This document shows positions 1 through 11,838 of a stretch of 64,000 nucleotides of DNA, piece by piece. The stretch is from assembly GCA_031763025.1 (NCBI GenBank), contig JASSKH010000006.1:15899479-15963478 (forward strand). The letters are read 5' to 3'. Source of the DNA: Macrocystis pyrifera (Eukaryota > Sar > Phaeophyceae > Laminariales > Laminariaceae). Numbering within the stretch: the stretch's first letter is position 1; each line of letters starts with the position of its first letter. The notes under the pieces were generated by a model. The model worked only from the letters and a program-made list of their open reading frames with translations. It had not been told where the DNA came from and did not search any database. Position numbers and translations under genes: made by a program.

Positions 1-14
1 AGTAGTCTCACGTC

Positions 15-590
15 ACCTCACATGCGTTCGACGGGGTTCTGTTCGATGGATTTATCCTTCAGCCCGTGTATCGCATCATATTTCTGCGCCGTGTTCGGGC
101 ACCACGCCCTCTATGCTTGATTCACTGGGGGGCCAGGTCGCTGTCGGTTCCACTTGTCGAATTTCAGACTAACACGCCTATAGACGCGGAGAGTAACCAC
201 AGCGTAAACAGCGATAGTGAACCCTAGCTTTGAGCAAAGATTTTGACGATACGTGCAGCGGGGAACCTTCGGTAGGTCATGATAGGTTCGCACCACGGTC
301 CCCAAGCGGGCTCCCCCGGGCTGACACCGCGTGAGTCTTGCGGCTGCACGCCGTGGGAGGTTTAGGTTTGAGTGAATGAGAGCTGACCGCGTCTCCCCGC
401 GAGGGGTGTTGGATTTCGCCTGGTTTAGCAGAGCCCGGACCCCTTGAGCTTTGGTATGCGTGAGTGTAGTAGCCCCATAGACTCCTCGCATGTGTTCAAC
501 GCAGGTCTGTGTAGTGAATGGATGTATCCTGCAGTCTACCGCGGTACATAGTTTCTTTATAGTGCACAGCGCCCACCCCTCGTTACAGTT
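15..590. repeat. two diverged copies of a ~100 bp repeat
   Basis: Positions 15-115 and about 482-588 share an interrupted similarity: CATGCGTTC against CATGTGTTC, then GATGGATTTATCCT against GATGGATGTATCCT, then GCGCCGTGTTC against GCACAGCGCCC. The copies lie in the same orientation about 467 bp apart. A 166-codon minus-strand ORF (111-611) crosses the second copy but matches no family I recognise, so I treat the stretch as repeat-derived and non-coding. Confidence 0.35.
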
Positions 591-979
591 GAGCTTTGCA
601 AACTCAGGCAAGGGAGTGGGGCTAGTCGCGACGCCCCGCTAGACGAAATAATGTCCCGTTCACGGATCACCAAATAATATGCTGGGTATAAAATATAAGG
701 GAAACATAGCAGCCGAGCAGTGAACCACACGCTCATTCATATACAGGCACCGTAATAAATACAACAGGAATTTATGCAACGAAATACCTGGTAAGCTAGC
801 CAGTAACAACGCGAGGCAATCCTCGCGCACGAGGGATGGGACCAGCCCTTTTCGGGCGCCAACGAGAGACAGCTGGAGGGGGGCAGGGAGGTGAGAGGGA
901 TCGGTGAAAGGCCGTTGAACCGTTTTGCTTTGCCAGAGGGCCCGCAGAGGAAAGCACGGGGACGAGAAGAGACGACTAA

Positions 980-1398
980 GATGCGCTGCTGATGGCACCC
1001 ACTACCACACGAACGTCGCTAGATCCGCCCACGCGCTGCATATTTCGTATCCATGTCTGACGCTCACTCGTATTCTGAATGGCTTGTATTCGTACAGGAA
1101 CCTGCAACATGCAAGATACCTTATCTTAGTGAGTAAGTACCATACTGCTGCAAGTACGGGTCGCTGTGGCTTGTGCATATTCGTTAGACGAACAAAACAC
1201 GCTGCTGACGGCACCACCTACGACAAGCACGTCGCAAGACCCGTCCATAAGCTGCATATTTCGTATCCATGCTTGATTCCCACTCATTTACTGAATGGCT
1301 TGCAGTTGTACATGAACCCGCAGCATGCGAGATACCTTGCGTCAGTAAGTAGGTACCGTACTGCTGCAAGTACGGGTCGCTGTCGCTTACTCGTTTTC
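980..1398. repeat. tandem duplication, unit about 217 bp
   Basis: Two direct copies, about 982-1198 and 1199-1398. Shared blocks in order are GCTGCTGAYGGCACC, GCTGCATATTTCGTATCCATG, CTGAATGGCTTG, GATACCTT, and CTGCTGCAAGTACGGGTCGC near both ends. Each copy has its own substitutions, so the duplication is old. ORFs on both strands here are consequences of the repeat and show no domain. Confidence 0.8.
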
Positions 1399-1564
1399 GT
1401 GCTTTGATTATGACTGTCATGTAGATAGGCAGGCAGTCATGCTCGGGGGTTCGTCCGTGTACGCATCGACCGTGCAGCAGTAGTATTAGTAGGGCTCAGC
1501 GTGCTTTGTCAACTTTTGTTGTGAGTACTCGCTAACCGCGTGTGCGGTCTATTCTTTTACTCCT

Positions 1565-2290
1565 CTTAGACATTTACCGGAAAGCTGCGCAATTTTGCAA
1601 CACTTCCGGTGTTGCGCTTTTCCTCTAACATATGCCGGCATGATGCACGAAATTCCAATACTGACTACGTAGTGATGCATTGGTAATAAATGTACCGGTA
1701 GGCTATACGAACGTTCAATAATATACTCACGCGTGGATAACTTGTTACTCGCGCGTTCGCTCTAGTTGTTCACTTTTCTTTACAAGGTACCGGTATGCTG
1801 CGCGATTGTTCAACAACGTCCAGTGTTGTACGTTTTTCTGACCTACACCGGCATACTGCACATAATTGCGACTACGTAGGGCTGCACTGCGTCAACTGTA
1901 CCGGCATGCTGTCAACCACGCACCGGCGTGCTGCATAATTTTTTCAACAATGTCCAGTATTGCTCGTTACCAGTGTAGCGGAAAAGTTACCACAACGTAC
2001 CGACATTCTGCTCCTAAATTAAGCAATGTGCTGGCACGCTGTACGCATTTCCACCAGTACCCCGCATTGCCCGTTTGCAGTGTTATCTTGTCCGCTGTGC
2101 CTCCCTATTTGGGGCCGCAGCTTGGAACCGTGGCAGTCACGTTTGCGATGCAGTGTTGCCTCAACCCCGCCGGAACTGCTCAATGCGCGGTAATCATATT
2201 GGTCCCCTGTGGCGCGCGATGCTTTCTGTACTATTTTCAACACGGTACCTTCATGATGTGCGAATTATGCCAGATGTACCGACCTTTCTC
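1565..2290. repeat. dispersed short motif TACCGGCATGCTGC, irregular array
   Basis: Variants of TACCGGCATGCTGC recur at irregular 40-110 bp intervals (near 1570, 1630, 1690, 1788, 1848, 1900, 1923, 2000, 2030 and 2277). They are often followed by a TTCAACAAYGTCCAGTRTTG stretch (clear near 1810 and 1945). The array is degenerate and may be an old minisatellite. I see no gene here. Confidence 0.5.
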
Positions 2291-2599
2291 CAGTTTTTTG
2301 GTATTGTTATTATGTTGTCGTGCTCAAGGGGGCTGATTAACTCCGGTTTAGGGGTGGGCTTACAGGGTTGAGAAATTAGAATAACAGTTGGTGGAGACAT
2401 CAGTATGGTAGGTATCCTATTCACTTACGTATGTATTTTACAACCGGTGCCGCGTATTCGTGCCCTCCCTTGCGTAGGTAGGGGGTGGTGAGTATGGCTA
2501 GATTAGCGAGTTCAAGAACATGCGGCCGGGACAGGTGAGCGGCGGTTATATTCTGATTTAAGCTACAGAAACACGACTTTGTATGACAGGGGTCGCCTA

Positions 2600-3185
2600 A
2601 CTCTTAATCGACTCGACCGCCGAGTAACTTATCATGAGAGTCATGATCATGCCGCACGCCACCGAACCATGCTCGCTGAAACCACGCACGCCGGGACCAC
2701 GCCCGCCCCCTGCACCCTCGTTGCTCGGAGCCGTTGTTGACAGCATCCCCCAGACTCACCGCGGCACCGTCCCCCTGCGAACGTCTGGGGAAGAGGGCTT
2801 GACTGACAGGCAGCTGGGTACCCTCGCGTTTCACGACATGCTTGCCGCGGTAGGGATGGCCACGCCGGTGGTGGCGTTTCGGCGATCGACACGTGCGTCC
2901 GCGCCGTCTGTGCGGCTTCGTCCGATCCCGACCACGTGGCTTGAGCGGAGCGGGCACCTCGGGCGGCCCCGGTCCCTCCTTTCCGCACGGTGTGGGCGCG
3001 TTTTCCGTCGACGGGGGCGCCCGGGCAGTGTCCAAGAGGAGGTGGCGGTACAGAGAAGCAGGCCTCGTCAGCGGTGGCGTCAACGGGTGGTGGTATGACC
3101 ATGACAGTACCAGGAGGTAGCTCGGGTCGACCCCCCACGAGAGGGGTAAGGGTTTCCGCCTAGCGAGCAGTCACCAGGACAAGCG
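2600..3185. other. GC-rich stretch upstream of the Gypsy relic, no assignable gene
   Basis: Overlapping 60-160 codon ORFs run open on both strands, which is expected at this high GC. None shows reverse transcriptase or RNase H motifs. From its position it may be the decayed region between RNase H and integrase of the element that follows, but nothing in the residues proves it. Confidence 0.35.
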
Positions 3186-3545
3186 GTGGTGGAGCGGGCT
3201 ATCGACGCATTACGAGAGGTGCCGGACTTGGCGATACGACAGAAGGAAGACCCGGTCCTCGGCAACGTTAGAGAAGCACTTGGGGGCGAAGTAGAGACGA
3301 GGGGGGGAGAGCGGATGGGCGAGAAAGAGGTGGTGAGGAATCTCCTCGATGATCAGGACTTAGTACGGTACGAGGTAGCGCAGGGCGGAATCCTAGCAAG
3401 GCGCACGTCGGTCTTAGGCGTTCCAGGCGTTTTGGTACCCGACTTGGTCGGGTTGGTACACTGCCACGGACACCCAGGAGTCGGCAGGACGCCTTCACTA
3501 CGGCGAAACCGCTTCCATCGGCCAGGGATGACCAGGGATGTGTAG
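3186..3545 (+). pseudogene. Ty3/Gypsy integrase zinc-binding (H2C2) region, decayed
   Basis: The 119-codon frame ends with HCHGHPGVGRTPSLRRNRFH followed by RPGMTRDV. This is the usual order of the integrase H2C2 module: a histidine pair with G-H-x-G-x-x-[RK]T, then F-x-x-PGM-x-x-DV. The following CREYV-like stretch (REYVLSWGCRRRKRT) is reached only by changing frame near 3540, and the expected Cys-x-x-Cys pair is degraded. The upstream part of the frame (a GVGR-poor, charged region) is not assignable. In an intact element this domain binds DNA ends together with the catalytic core. Here it is a broken relic. Confidence 0.65.
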
Positions 3546-3969
3546 GGACGCGAGGGAGTACGTCTTGTCGTGGGGGTGCCGGCGTAGGAAGCGGACGCGT
3601 AGCCAGCGTATAGCTATGCTGCTTGCCAGGTACCTAGAGCCGTGGGAATCTTTGGAGGTAGACTTACTGAGGATCCCCAACACGCCCGAGACAGGTGCCG
3701 AGTACGTGTTGCTGGCGATGGACAGAGCACCTCGGCTCGTGTTCGCATACCTTCTCCCCTCGAAGGAGGCCCAAGGGGTCGCGCGCCTTCTCCTGAACCT
3801 GTGTCTAACATTCGGAGCTCCCTCGTTCATCCACAGTCACCGAAATAGAGATTATTTGCCGTTGGCTATATGTGCAGATCGATTTCGGCCCTGCCGGTCA
3901 CCCACGGGGCCAGGGGAGTGTAAAGCGAGCAGTGGCGCGGGTAGTCGATATGCTGTCCGAGCTGTGTAA
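3538..3969 (+). pseudogene. Ty3/Gypsy integrase catalytic core, decayed
   Basis: After REYVLSW the frame reads PWESLEVDLLRIPNTPETGA, then EYVLLAMDRAPRLVFAYLLP, then ARLLLNLCLTFGAPSFIHSH. This order matches the DDE integrase core of Ty3/Gypsy elements: PW-x-x-x-x-x-D, the VVDRFTRW-like strand, and FG-x-P-x-x-IHSD. The first catalytic Asp (LEVDLL) is present. The second is replaced by His (IHSH instead of IHSD), which should abolish catalysis. Similarity fades after about 3870, and the next domain is in another frame. Expected partners (reverse transcriptase, RNase H, LTRs) were not found upstream. Confidence 0.75.
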
Positions 3970-3972
3970 GGC

Positions 3973-4374
3973 GTGGCCCACCTGCTGGGATGCGTATGTA
4001 GCTCTGGCATGATGGATCAAACGTACCATGCCAGACCCGTCCCTGCCTTCAGCTATGACGCCCTTCTAGCTCTCTTGTTTGGCCGCAGCCCGCGTACGTC
4101 CCTCGACATCTCAGTGCCTCAGATGGATTACACGGAGGCCACGGGAGGCTTCAAAAACTTTTTCGAAGACCGCCGGCACAACCTACGAGGGGTCGGGGAG
4201 GCACTCGAGAGGATACACGAGGGCAGAGAGAAGGCGCGACAAGGCCGGAACGTATCGATTCAGCGGCCGTCGGCGGGCACCCGGGTTGTGACGGGCGACC
4301 TCATCCTCGCGAGGGAGAGTGACAGCTCGCTCCACAGGCAGGGTATGGGGCCTAAACTGGTCCAGGAGAAGTAG
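3973..4374 (+). pseudogene. Ty3/Gypsy integrase C-terminal part, decayed
   Basis: The frame contains the LLFGRSPRTSLDI block that in Gypsy integrases follows the core (typically PFELLYGR-x-PR-x-P). Next come a basic helix-rich stretch and GDLILARESDSSLHRQGMGP, the GD-x-V-x-[VL] strand that opens the C-terminal SH3-like module (usually GPF-x-V-x-x-V). The stop near 4374 falls where WTGPxxVxxV should continue; in another frame TGPCNVVEVV is visible just downstream. This supports one ancestral coding region now split by frameshifts. Confidence 0.65.
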
Positions 4375-5040
4375 ACTGGTCCGTGTAATGTGGTGGAGGT
4401 GGTGATTAAGGGAGCGTCGTCATCGAGATGGAGGGCGGAGCGACGCGCTCCAGGACGGTCTCCACCGCATCGCTGAAGCCATTCTACACGAGGCCTTCCG
4501 ATCTTGGGCGCCCCATGGGGGATGAGCTCGTGCAGATGGTGTGGGGAGCAGACCTGGGGCTCGGAGGACACTCGACGACAGCAGCACCAATGTACACGCT
4601 ACTGGACAGGAGGCGGGTGGTCAGCGCTACCGGGGTGGCGAGATGGGAGTACCGCGGCGGGTACCTCGACGGGGAGGCGTCGGGACTGGGTCCCGGAGGC
4701 GGAGTCACTGGACAGCTTCACTCCGCTGCCGTTGGGCACGTTTCACGCGTTGTGGAACTTGTAAGATGCGAGCAGCGAGTGGAGCCGCCCTGCAGCCCGA
4801 GACGAGGGTGCGAGAAGACGCCCTCGCTGAGTAGAAAGGAGGCGCTGAGAAGGTTCGCGATCGGTACGAAAGTCATAAAGCCGGTCGAGGGCGGAAAGGG
4901 GCGCGCGGGGCGGCCCGGGCAGGTCTATGACTTTTGCTCGCCGTACTGGCGCGTCCGCTTCGCAGGCAACGATTGGGAAGAGCTGACGGCATCAGAAATG
5001 AGGGGATGCTTACATGTATTTCACGTAGTGTTGATAATCA
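4375..5040 (+). pseudogene. Gypsy polyprotein C-terminus with chromodomain-like module, decayed
   Basis: In the frame beginning near 4428, RSRTVSTASLKPFYTRPSDL links integrase to YTLLDRRRVVSATGVARWEY and RGGYLDGEASG. This resembles a chromodomain opening (V-x-x-ILD-x-R, a tyrosine-bearing strand, then W-x-P-E). The matching WVPEAE and SLDSF continuation lies in a second frame (ending 4764), so a frameshift separates the two halves. Further on, FAIGTKVIK, GQVYDFCSPYWRVRF and DWEELTASEM form a small C-terminal module that I associate with some protist Gypsy elements. A chromodomain would direct integration to modified histones. That role is family knowledge and this copy is dead. Confidence 0.6.
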
Positions 5041-5099
5041 ACCTAAAAAAGCGCTTGGTTTCATCATTGGTTGTCTGGGCCTGTTTTGGTTGATTGATC

Positions 5100-6560
5100 A
5101 TGATTTTTTTATCATCTACTGTGGCTCGCATGGCGTTCAGCATATTGCATATTAAAACCTTTATAAACATTTTCCATGGCAGCCTAGTATGATTTTAATG
5201 AAACCCATGCGATATATTTGTACACTAAAACGCATACGCTTTTTTGTATATACCAGGTACTATATTATAGGCATTTTGAAAAGGGAAAAAACGCCCCATG
5301 TACACTTTTTATTTGTAGGGCGTTGAGTTTTATAATCATCCTCAAATCAAAATAATAGTGAAATCAATTAAATCAAAGTAATAATGAAATCAAGACCCTG
5401 TAGCAGTTGATGATGTGAGTATAGATCGAAATTTACTACGACTGAAAATGTTGATTTTTTTGTTTGATCTGCGACACTAAATATGATACCCAAACGCATG
5501 GCTGTTGATGCTGGTTTTTTTAAGGCCCGTGGTCGTTCGAGATAGTACATTTAAGCCTTTTAGCACGGCAGTCTCGTTTCGGGGACGAGCTACACTGAAC
5601 TTGAGTGATTCGTCCCCAAATCGAGACTACACTCCTAGAAGGGTCAAGAAGGCGATACGACATATATATCACACACAGCTTGCAAAGATGTGAGTTTCGA
5701 CCAAATCCTTGATGTCAAACTCGCAGCTTGCTGTTGTTGTTCAATTTTATGAATACAGACAGGTAGGGGCTATTCGGCTATGACGCGAATACGACAAATA
5801 ATATTAGACGACTCCAAGCCGCTTGTCCAATAATTTAGGCCGCCATAACCTATGACGGGAGCACCACTGCTTGCTGCTGTACCGATTAAACAAATACAGT
5901 TTGACACGATTGATTTTGATTTCGATTTTAGACGATGTGATATACATACATAGTCTATTGATAGTAATACTTGGTAGTAGTCATCATCTGTCGAAAACAT
6001 ACTCATAAACGAAAACGCTCAGTATCGCACGCGACCTCGCATGCCTTCGCCCTCGTCTACTCTCACTATTATTTCCATTGCATACGAATGATTCCGTACG
6101 CAACCTATTCTTCAAAAGTCAGTAGCCACGAGTTGGATACTTGTGGGAACGGGGTGGATGGGTGCTGTAGTTGCGTAGACACCCGCCGCCACGTTTAGTT
6201 TACAAGAAGTAGTTCATTCAGTTGGTACGAGTACATTGAGGACCAACACCCCAACGTGTAGGGTGGACCGTAACTGGATCAAGTCCGGCGGGAAGGCCTC
6301 ATAGCCTCGGTTTTCGTTAGTGGGTGGGCTCGCGCAAGTTCCACACTACCCGGAAGAGATGACTCCCCCGGGTGGCTGTCTCCACGGCACCTGCTCCTCT
6401 CGGGGGTCAGGTCGGGTCAACGTGCCCAAACTCCAGTGGTAACAGCAGCCTGTTCTGATGTTGCAGGGTTGATATGGGCTAAATTGACACACGACACGAA
6501 ATTGGAACGAACGTGGAAGTGTGGTGAGCTTTAAGCTTTATTTTTACCAATCAATCGGCC
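5100..6560. other. AT-rich intergenic stretch, no gene seen
   Basis: ORFs here are 60-80 codons without domains, and base composition is markedly more AT-rich than in the Gypsy relic. I see no convincing splice-bounded exon, RNA gene or TIR pair. The bases near 5250 carry the short word TACCAGGTA, which recurs elsewhere in the window. Confidence 0.5.
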
Positions 6561-6567
6561 GGAGGAT

Positions 6568-6595
6568 AATAATAATAATAATAATAATAATAAAA
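6568..6595. repeat. (AAT)n microsatellite
   Basis: About nine uninterrupted AAT/ATA units sit in an AT-rich setting. Confidence 0.9.
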
Positions 6596-6774
6596 CATTG
6601 ATTTTATTTCATGTGCGCCTTCCGCCTTCTTCCTCTCGTGAAACTCTGGGTGGGAGAAGCGTCGTTGTTCCCAGACGATTATTTTTCAAGAATCTTTTTC
6701 CGGATCTTCCCACTGCAGTACGGTTCCAACACCTTTGTGGAGCCGCCTTTACCACTGACCTGAACCAATATCTA

Positions 6775-6800
6775 GGATAAAGTATAGGAATCGGGGAATG
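6775..6800 (+). repeat. 26 bp dispersed repeat, copy 1
   Basis: The 26 bases (core AAGTATAGGAATCGGGGAAT) recur perfectly in reverse complement at 36539-36564. Similarity stops at both edges, so these are probably the preserved end of a mobile element present once in each orientation. The partner end was not found at either site. Confidence 0.7.
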
Positions 6801-7655
6801 CCATGTGGCTACCGTGTGGTTCCATCATTACGAAGAGGGTGTTCGATTCAAATAGCGCTAATTTATCCGGGGGGGTGATAATGAAAGCCCCGAAAACGCG
6901 GCGGGATTTTGATTTTTGTTTTTTAGCTGCTGGGCGCTGCCTCGCCACGCTGCCACGCTGTGCACGCTGCCATTTGCCGGCTCTGGCTCTCGTTCCTCGC
7001 GGTGACCACGAGGGTATACTGAGCGAACTGACCAGGTAGCAAAAATCATTGCTGTCGTGCCTTCTTGTGAAATATATATCTCTTTTGAGGTCGATATGAG
7101 CCAACGACCTATCTGTACTGTCTGCTGTTGGACGTTGCTGCTGCTGTACGTAGGTCAACCCAAGCCGATTGCATCCCGTGTGGGGGTGGCTGCCCTGAAC
7201 GACTGCTTGCTTTCATCGCTTTTTGTATGGTTGTTGCAGTCCTGGGTTCCTATGTGTACCGCTGCTATATGAAAGATCGATCGATAAGCTAAGAAAGACA
7301 GGGTCGATGTCGTTGGTGTGAGCGTTGCCTAGAGCTACTGGTGTACGTATGTACAACTACTACAGCAGTACTTGTAAGAGTACAGCAGTACGTAGGACTC
7401 CCGCGACCAACCTTGCAGGCCACGATGGACAGAGTTGCGTCTGCTCCCACTCCTACTGTTGTAGCGGCGCAGCATGAAATGTATTTGAAATATATGCATT
7501 GCAGTTATTGCTGAACATCCCGCAGTATGTACGCTCTTCGTTGTGCTGCGATGTGTAATAAAGCACGGCAAGAACACCGCCGCCGCAATTGGTACCTCGT
7601 ACGTACGTCTGGTATTCTTGCGGGTATGTGCGTTTCACTGCTATACCGTAACTAA
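6801..7655. other. intergenic flank of the satellite, no gene seen
   Basis: Small overlapping ORFs on both strands show no recognisable domain. TACAGCAGTAC words cluster near 7355-7400. The first degraded satellite monomer starts just after this stretch. Confidence 0.45.
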
Positions 7656-10600
7656 GGACGCCCGAGCATGTCTATGTGGGAGCTGCGATGTAGAGTATGC
7701 CAAACACAAAGGTTGTTAGTTATTCGACGCGCCGGTCACAAGTTAAACAACAGTGACGAATAATATCGTACGGACAAGCGGCAGGGTAACGGGTAAAAAC
7801 GCGTTTTCGACCTGATTAACGACCTTTAGCGCGCCGTACAAACAAGCACGCGCGTATTTGGAGGTCTTGTCGCCCGAGCATGCCTGTGTGGAGTATGGAA
7901 AACGCAAATGTTGTTGGTTAATCGACATGAACGCGCCGTTTACAAGTTAATCGATAGTGTCAAATATTATCCTATGGACGAGTGGTAGGGTAACAGGAAA
8001 AAACCGCGTTTTCGACCTGGTTAACGACATTTAGCGCGCCGTACAAACATGCGAGCGCGTATTTGGAGGTCTTGTCGCCTGAGCATGTCTACGTGGTGTA
8101 TGAAAAACACAATATTGTTGGTCAATCGACAAGAACGCGCCGGTGACACGTTAATCAACGTTGACGACTATTTCTGTGCGGGCAAGCGGTAGGGTAACGG
8201 GTAACAACGTATTTTCGACCTGATTCACGACCCTTAGCGCACCATACCAAAACGCGAGCACGTATTTGGAGCGCTTGTCGCCCGGGCATGTCTACGTGGA
8301 GCATGAAAAACACAAATGCTGTTGGTTAATCGATATGAACGCGCCGATCACAAGTTAATCGACAGTGTCAAATATTATCCATCGGACAAGTGGTAGGGTA
8401 ACGGGTACCAATGCGTTTTTGACCTGGTTCACGACCTTTAGCGCGCCGTACGAACAAGCGAGCGCGTATATGGAGCTCTTGTCGCCCGAGCATGTCTACG
8501 TGGAGCATGAAAAACACAAATGTTGTAGGTTAATCGACATGGACGCGCCGGTCACAAGTTAATCAACAGTGCCAAATATCATCCTACGGACAAGCGTTTT
8601 CGGCCTGGTAAACGACCGTTAGCGCGCCGTACAAACAAGCGAGCGCATATTTTGAGGTCTTGTCGCCCGAGCATGGCCGCATGGAGTCTGAAAAACACAA
8701 ATGATGTTGATTAATCGACATGAAGGCGCCGTTTACAAGTTGATTGACAGTGTCAAATATTATCCTACCCACAAGTGGTAGGGTAAAAAAAAAAAAAAAA
8801 CGCGTTTTTGACCTGGGTGCCGACGTTTAACTCGCCGTACGAACAAGCGAGCGCGTATTTGGAGGTCCCGTCGCCCGAGCATGTCTACGTGGAGCATGAA
8901 GAACACAAACGTTATTGGTCAATCGATATGAACGCGCCCATCACCAGTTAATCGACAGTGTCAAATATTATCCTACGGACGAGTGGTAGGGTAAGAGGGA
9001 AAAAAACGCGTTTTTGACCTGGGTACCGACGTTTAACGCGCCGTACGAACGAGCTAGCGCGTATTTGAAGGTCTTGTCGCCCGAGCATGTCTACGTGGAG
9101 CATGAAAAGCACAAATGTTGTTGGTCAATCGATGTGAACGCGCCGATCACAAATTAATCGACAGTGTCAAATATTATCCTACGGACAAGTGGCAGGGTAA
9201 CAGGAAAAAAAAAAAACGCGTTTTTGACCTGGGTACCGACGTTTCACGCGCCGTACGAACAAGCGAGCGCGTATTTGAAGGTCTTGTCGCCCGAGCATGC
9301 CTACGTGGAGCACGAAAAACACAAATGTTGTTGGTCAATCGATATGAACGCGCCGATCACAAGTTAATCGACAGTGTCAAATATTATCCTACGGACGAGT
9401 CGTAGGGTAACGGGTAAAAACGCGTTTTTGACCTGGGTACCGACGTTTCACGCGCCGTACGAACAAGCGAGCGCGTATTTGGAGGTCTTGTCGCCCGAGC
9501 ATGTCTACGTGGTGTATGAAAAACACAAATGTTGTTGGTCAATCGATATGAACGCGCCGATCACAAATTAATCAACAGTGTCAAATATCATCCTACGGAC
9601 AAGTGGTAGGGTAACGGGTAAAAAATGCGTTTTCGGCCTGGTAAACGACCTTTAGCGCACCGTACGAACAAGCGAGCGCGTATTTGGAGGTCTTGCCGCC
9701 CGAGCATGTCTACGTGGAGTATGAAAAACACAAATGTTGTTGGTCAATCGACATGATCGCGCCGATCACAAGTTAATCAACAGTGACAAATATTATCCTA
9801 CGGACAAGTGGTAGGGTAACGGGTAAAAACGCGTTTTTCGGCCTGGTAAACGACCTTTAGCGCGCCGTACGAACAAGCGAGCGCGTATTTGGAGGTCTTG
9901 CCGCCCGAGCAAGTCTACGTGGAGCATGAAAAACACAAATGTTGTTCGTTAATCGACATGAACGCGCTGTTTACAAGTTTATCGACTGTGTCAAATATTA
10001 TCCTACCCACAAGTGGTAGGGTAAAAAAAAACAAAAATGGCGTTTTTTGACCTGGGTACCGACGTTTCACGCGCCGTACGAACAAGCGAGCGCGTATTTG
10101 AAGGTCTTGTCGCCCGAGCATGTCTACGTGGAGTATGAAGAACACAAATGTTGTTGGTCAATCGATATGAACGTGCCCATCACCAGTTAATCGACAGTGT
10201 CAAATATTGTCCTACGGACGAGTGGTAGAGTAAGAGGGAAAAACGCGTTTTTGACCTGGGTACCGACGTTTTACGCGCCGTACGAACAAGCGAGCGCGTA
10301 TTTGGAGGTCTTGTCGCCCGAGCATGTCTACGTGGAGCATGAAAAACACAAATGTTGTTGGTCAATCGATGTGAACGCGCCGATCACAAATTAATCGACA
10401 GTGTCAAATATCATCCTACGGACAAGTGGTAAGGTAAAAAACAAATATAACGCGCTTTTGACCTGGGTACCGACGTTTCACGCGCCGTACGAACAAGCGA
10501 GCGCGTACTTGGAGGTCCCGTCGCCCGAGCATGTCAACGTGGAGCATGAAGAACACAAATGTTATTGGTCAATCGATATGAACGCGCCGATCACAAGTTA

Positions 10601-11838
10601 ATCGACAGTGTCAATATTTATCCTACGGACGAGTGGTAGGGTAACGGGTAAAAACGCGTTTTTGACCTGGGTACCGACGTTTCACGTGCCGTACGAACAA
10701 GCGAGCGCGTATTTGAAGGTCTTGTCGCCCGAGCAAGTCTACGTGGAGCATGAAGAACACAAATGTTGTTGGTCAATCGATGTGAACGATCCGATCACAA
10801 AATAATCGACAGTGTCAAATATTATCCTACGGACAAGTGGCAGGGTAACAGAAAAAAACGCGTTTTTGACCTGGGTACAGACGTTTCACGCGCCGTACGA
10901 ACAAGCGAGCGCGTATTTGAAGGTCTTGTCGCCCGAGCATGTCTACGTAGAGCATGAAAAACACAAATGTTGTTGGTCAATCGATATGGACGCGCCGATC
11001 ACAAGTTAATCAACAGTGACAAATATTATCCTACGGACGAGTGGTAGGGTAAAAGGAAAAAACACGTTTTTGACCTGGGTACCGACGTTTCACGTGCCGT
11101 ACGAACAAGCGAGCGCGTATTTGGAGGTCTTGTCGCCTGAGCATGTCCACGTGGTGTATGAAAAACACAAATGTTGTTGGTCAATCGACATGAACGCGCC
11201 GATCACAAGTTAATCAACAGTGTCAAATATCATCCTACGGACAAGTGGTAGGGTAACGGGTAAAAACGCCTTTTCGGCCTGGTCTACGACCTTTAGAGCA
11301 CAGTACGAACAAGCGAGCGCGTATTTGGAGGTCTTGCCGCCCGAGCAAGTCTACGTGGAGCATGAAAAACACAAATGTTGTTCGTTAATCGACATGAACG
11401 CGCCGTTTACAAGTTTATCGACTGTGTCAATTATTATCCTACCCACAAGTGGTAGGGTAAAAAAAAACAAAATGGCGTTTTTGACCTGGGTACCGACGTT
11501 TCACGCGCCGTACGAACAAGCGAGCGCGTATTTGAAGGTCTTGTCGCCCGAGCATGTCTACGTGGAGTATGAAGAACACAAATGTTGTTGGTCAATCGAT
11601 ATGGACGCGCCGATCACAAGTTAATCAACAGTGACAAATATTATCCTACGGACGAGTGGTAGGGTAAAAGGAAAAAAAAAACACGTTTTTGACCTGGGTA
11701 CCGACGTTTCACGTGCCGTACGAACAAGCGAGCGCGTATTTGGAGGTCTTGTCGCCCGAGCATGTCCACGTGGTGTATGAAAAACACAAATGTTGTTGGT
11801 CAATCGACATGAACGCGCCGATCACAAGTTAATCAACA

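Noticed and set aside
2604-3138. Overlapping 150-160 codon frames on both strands
   Set aside because: High GC keeps all frames open. None shows motif order of a known protein.
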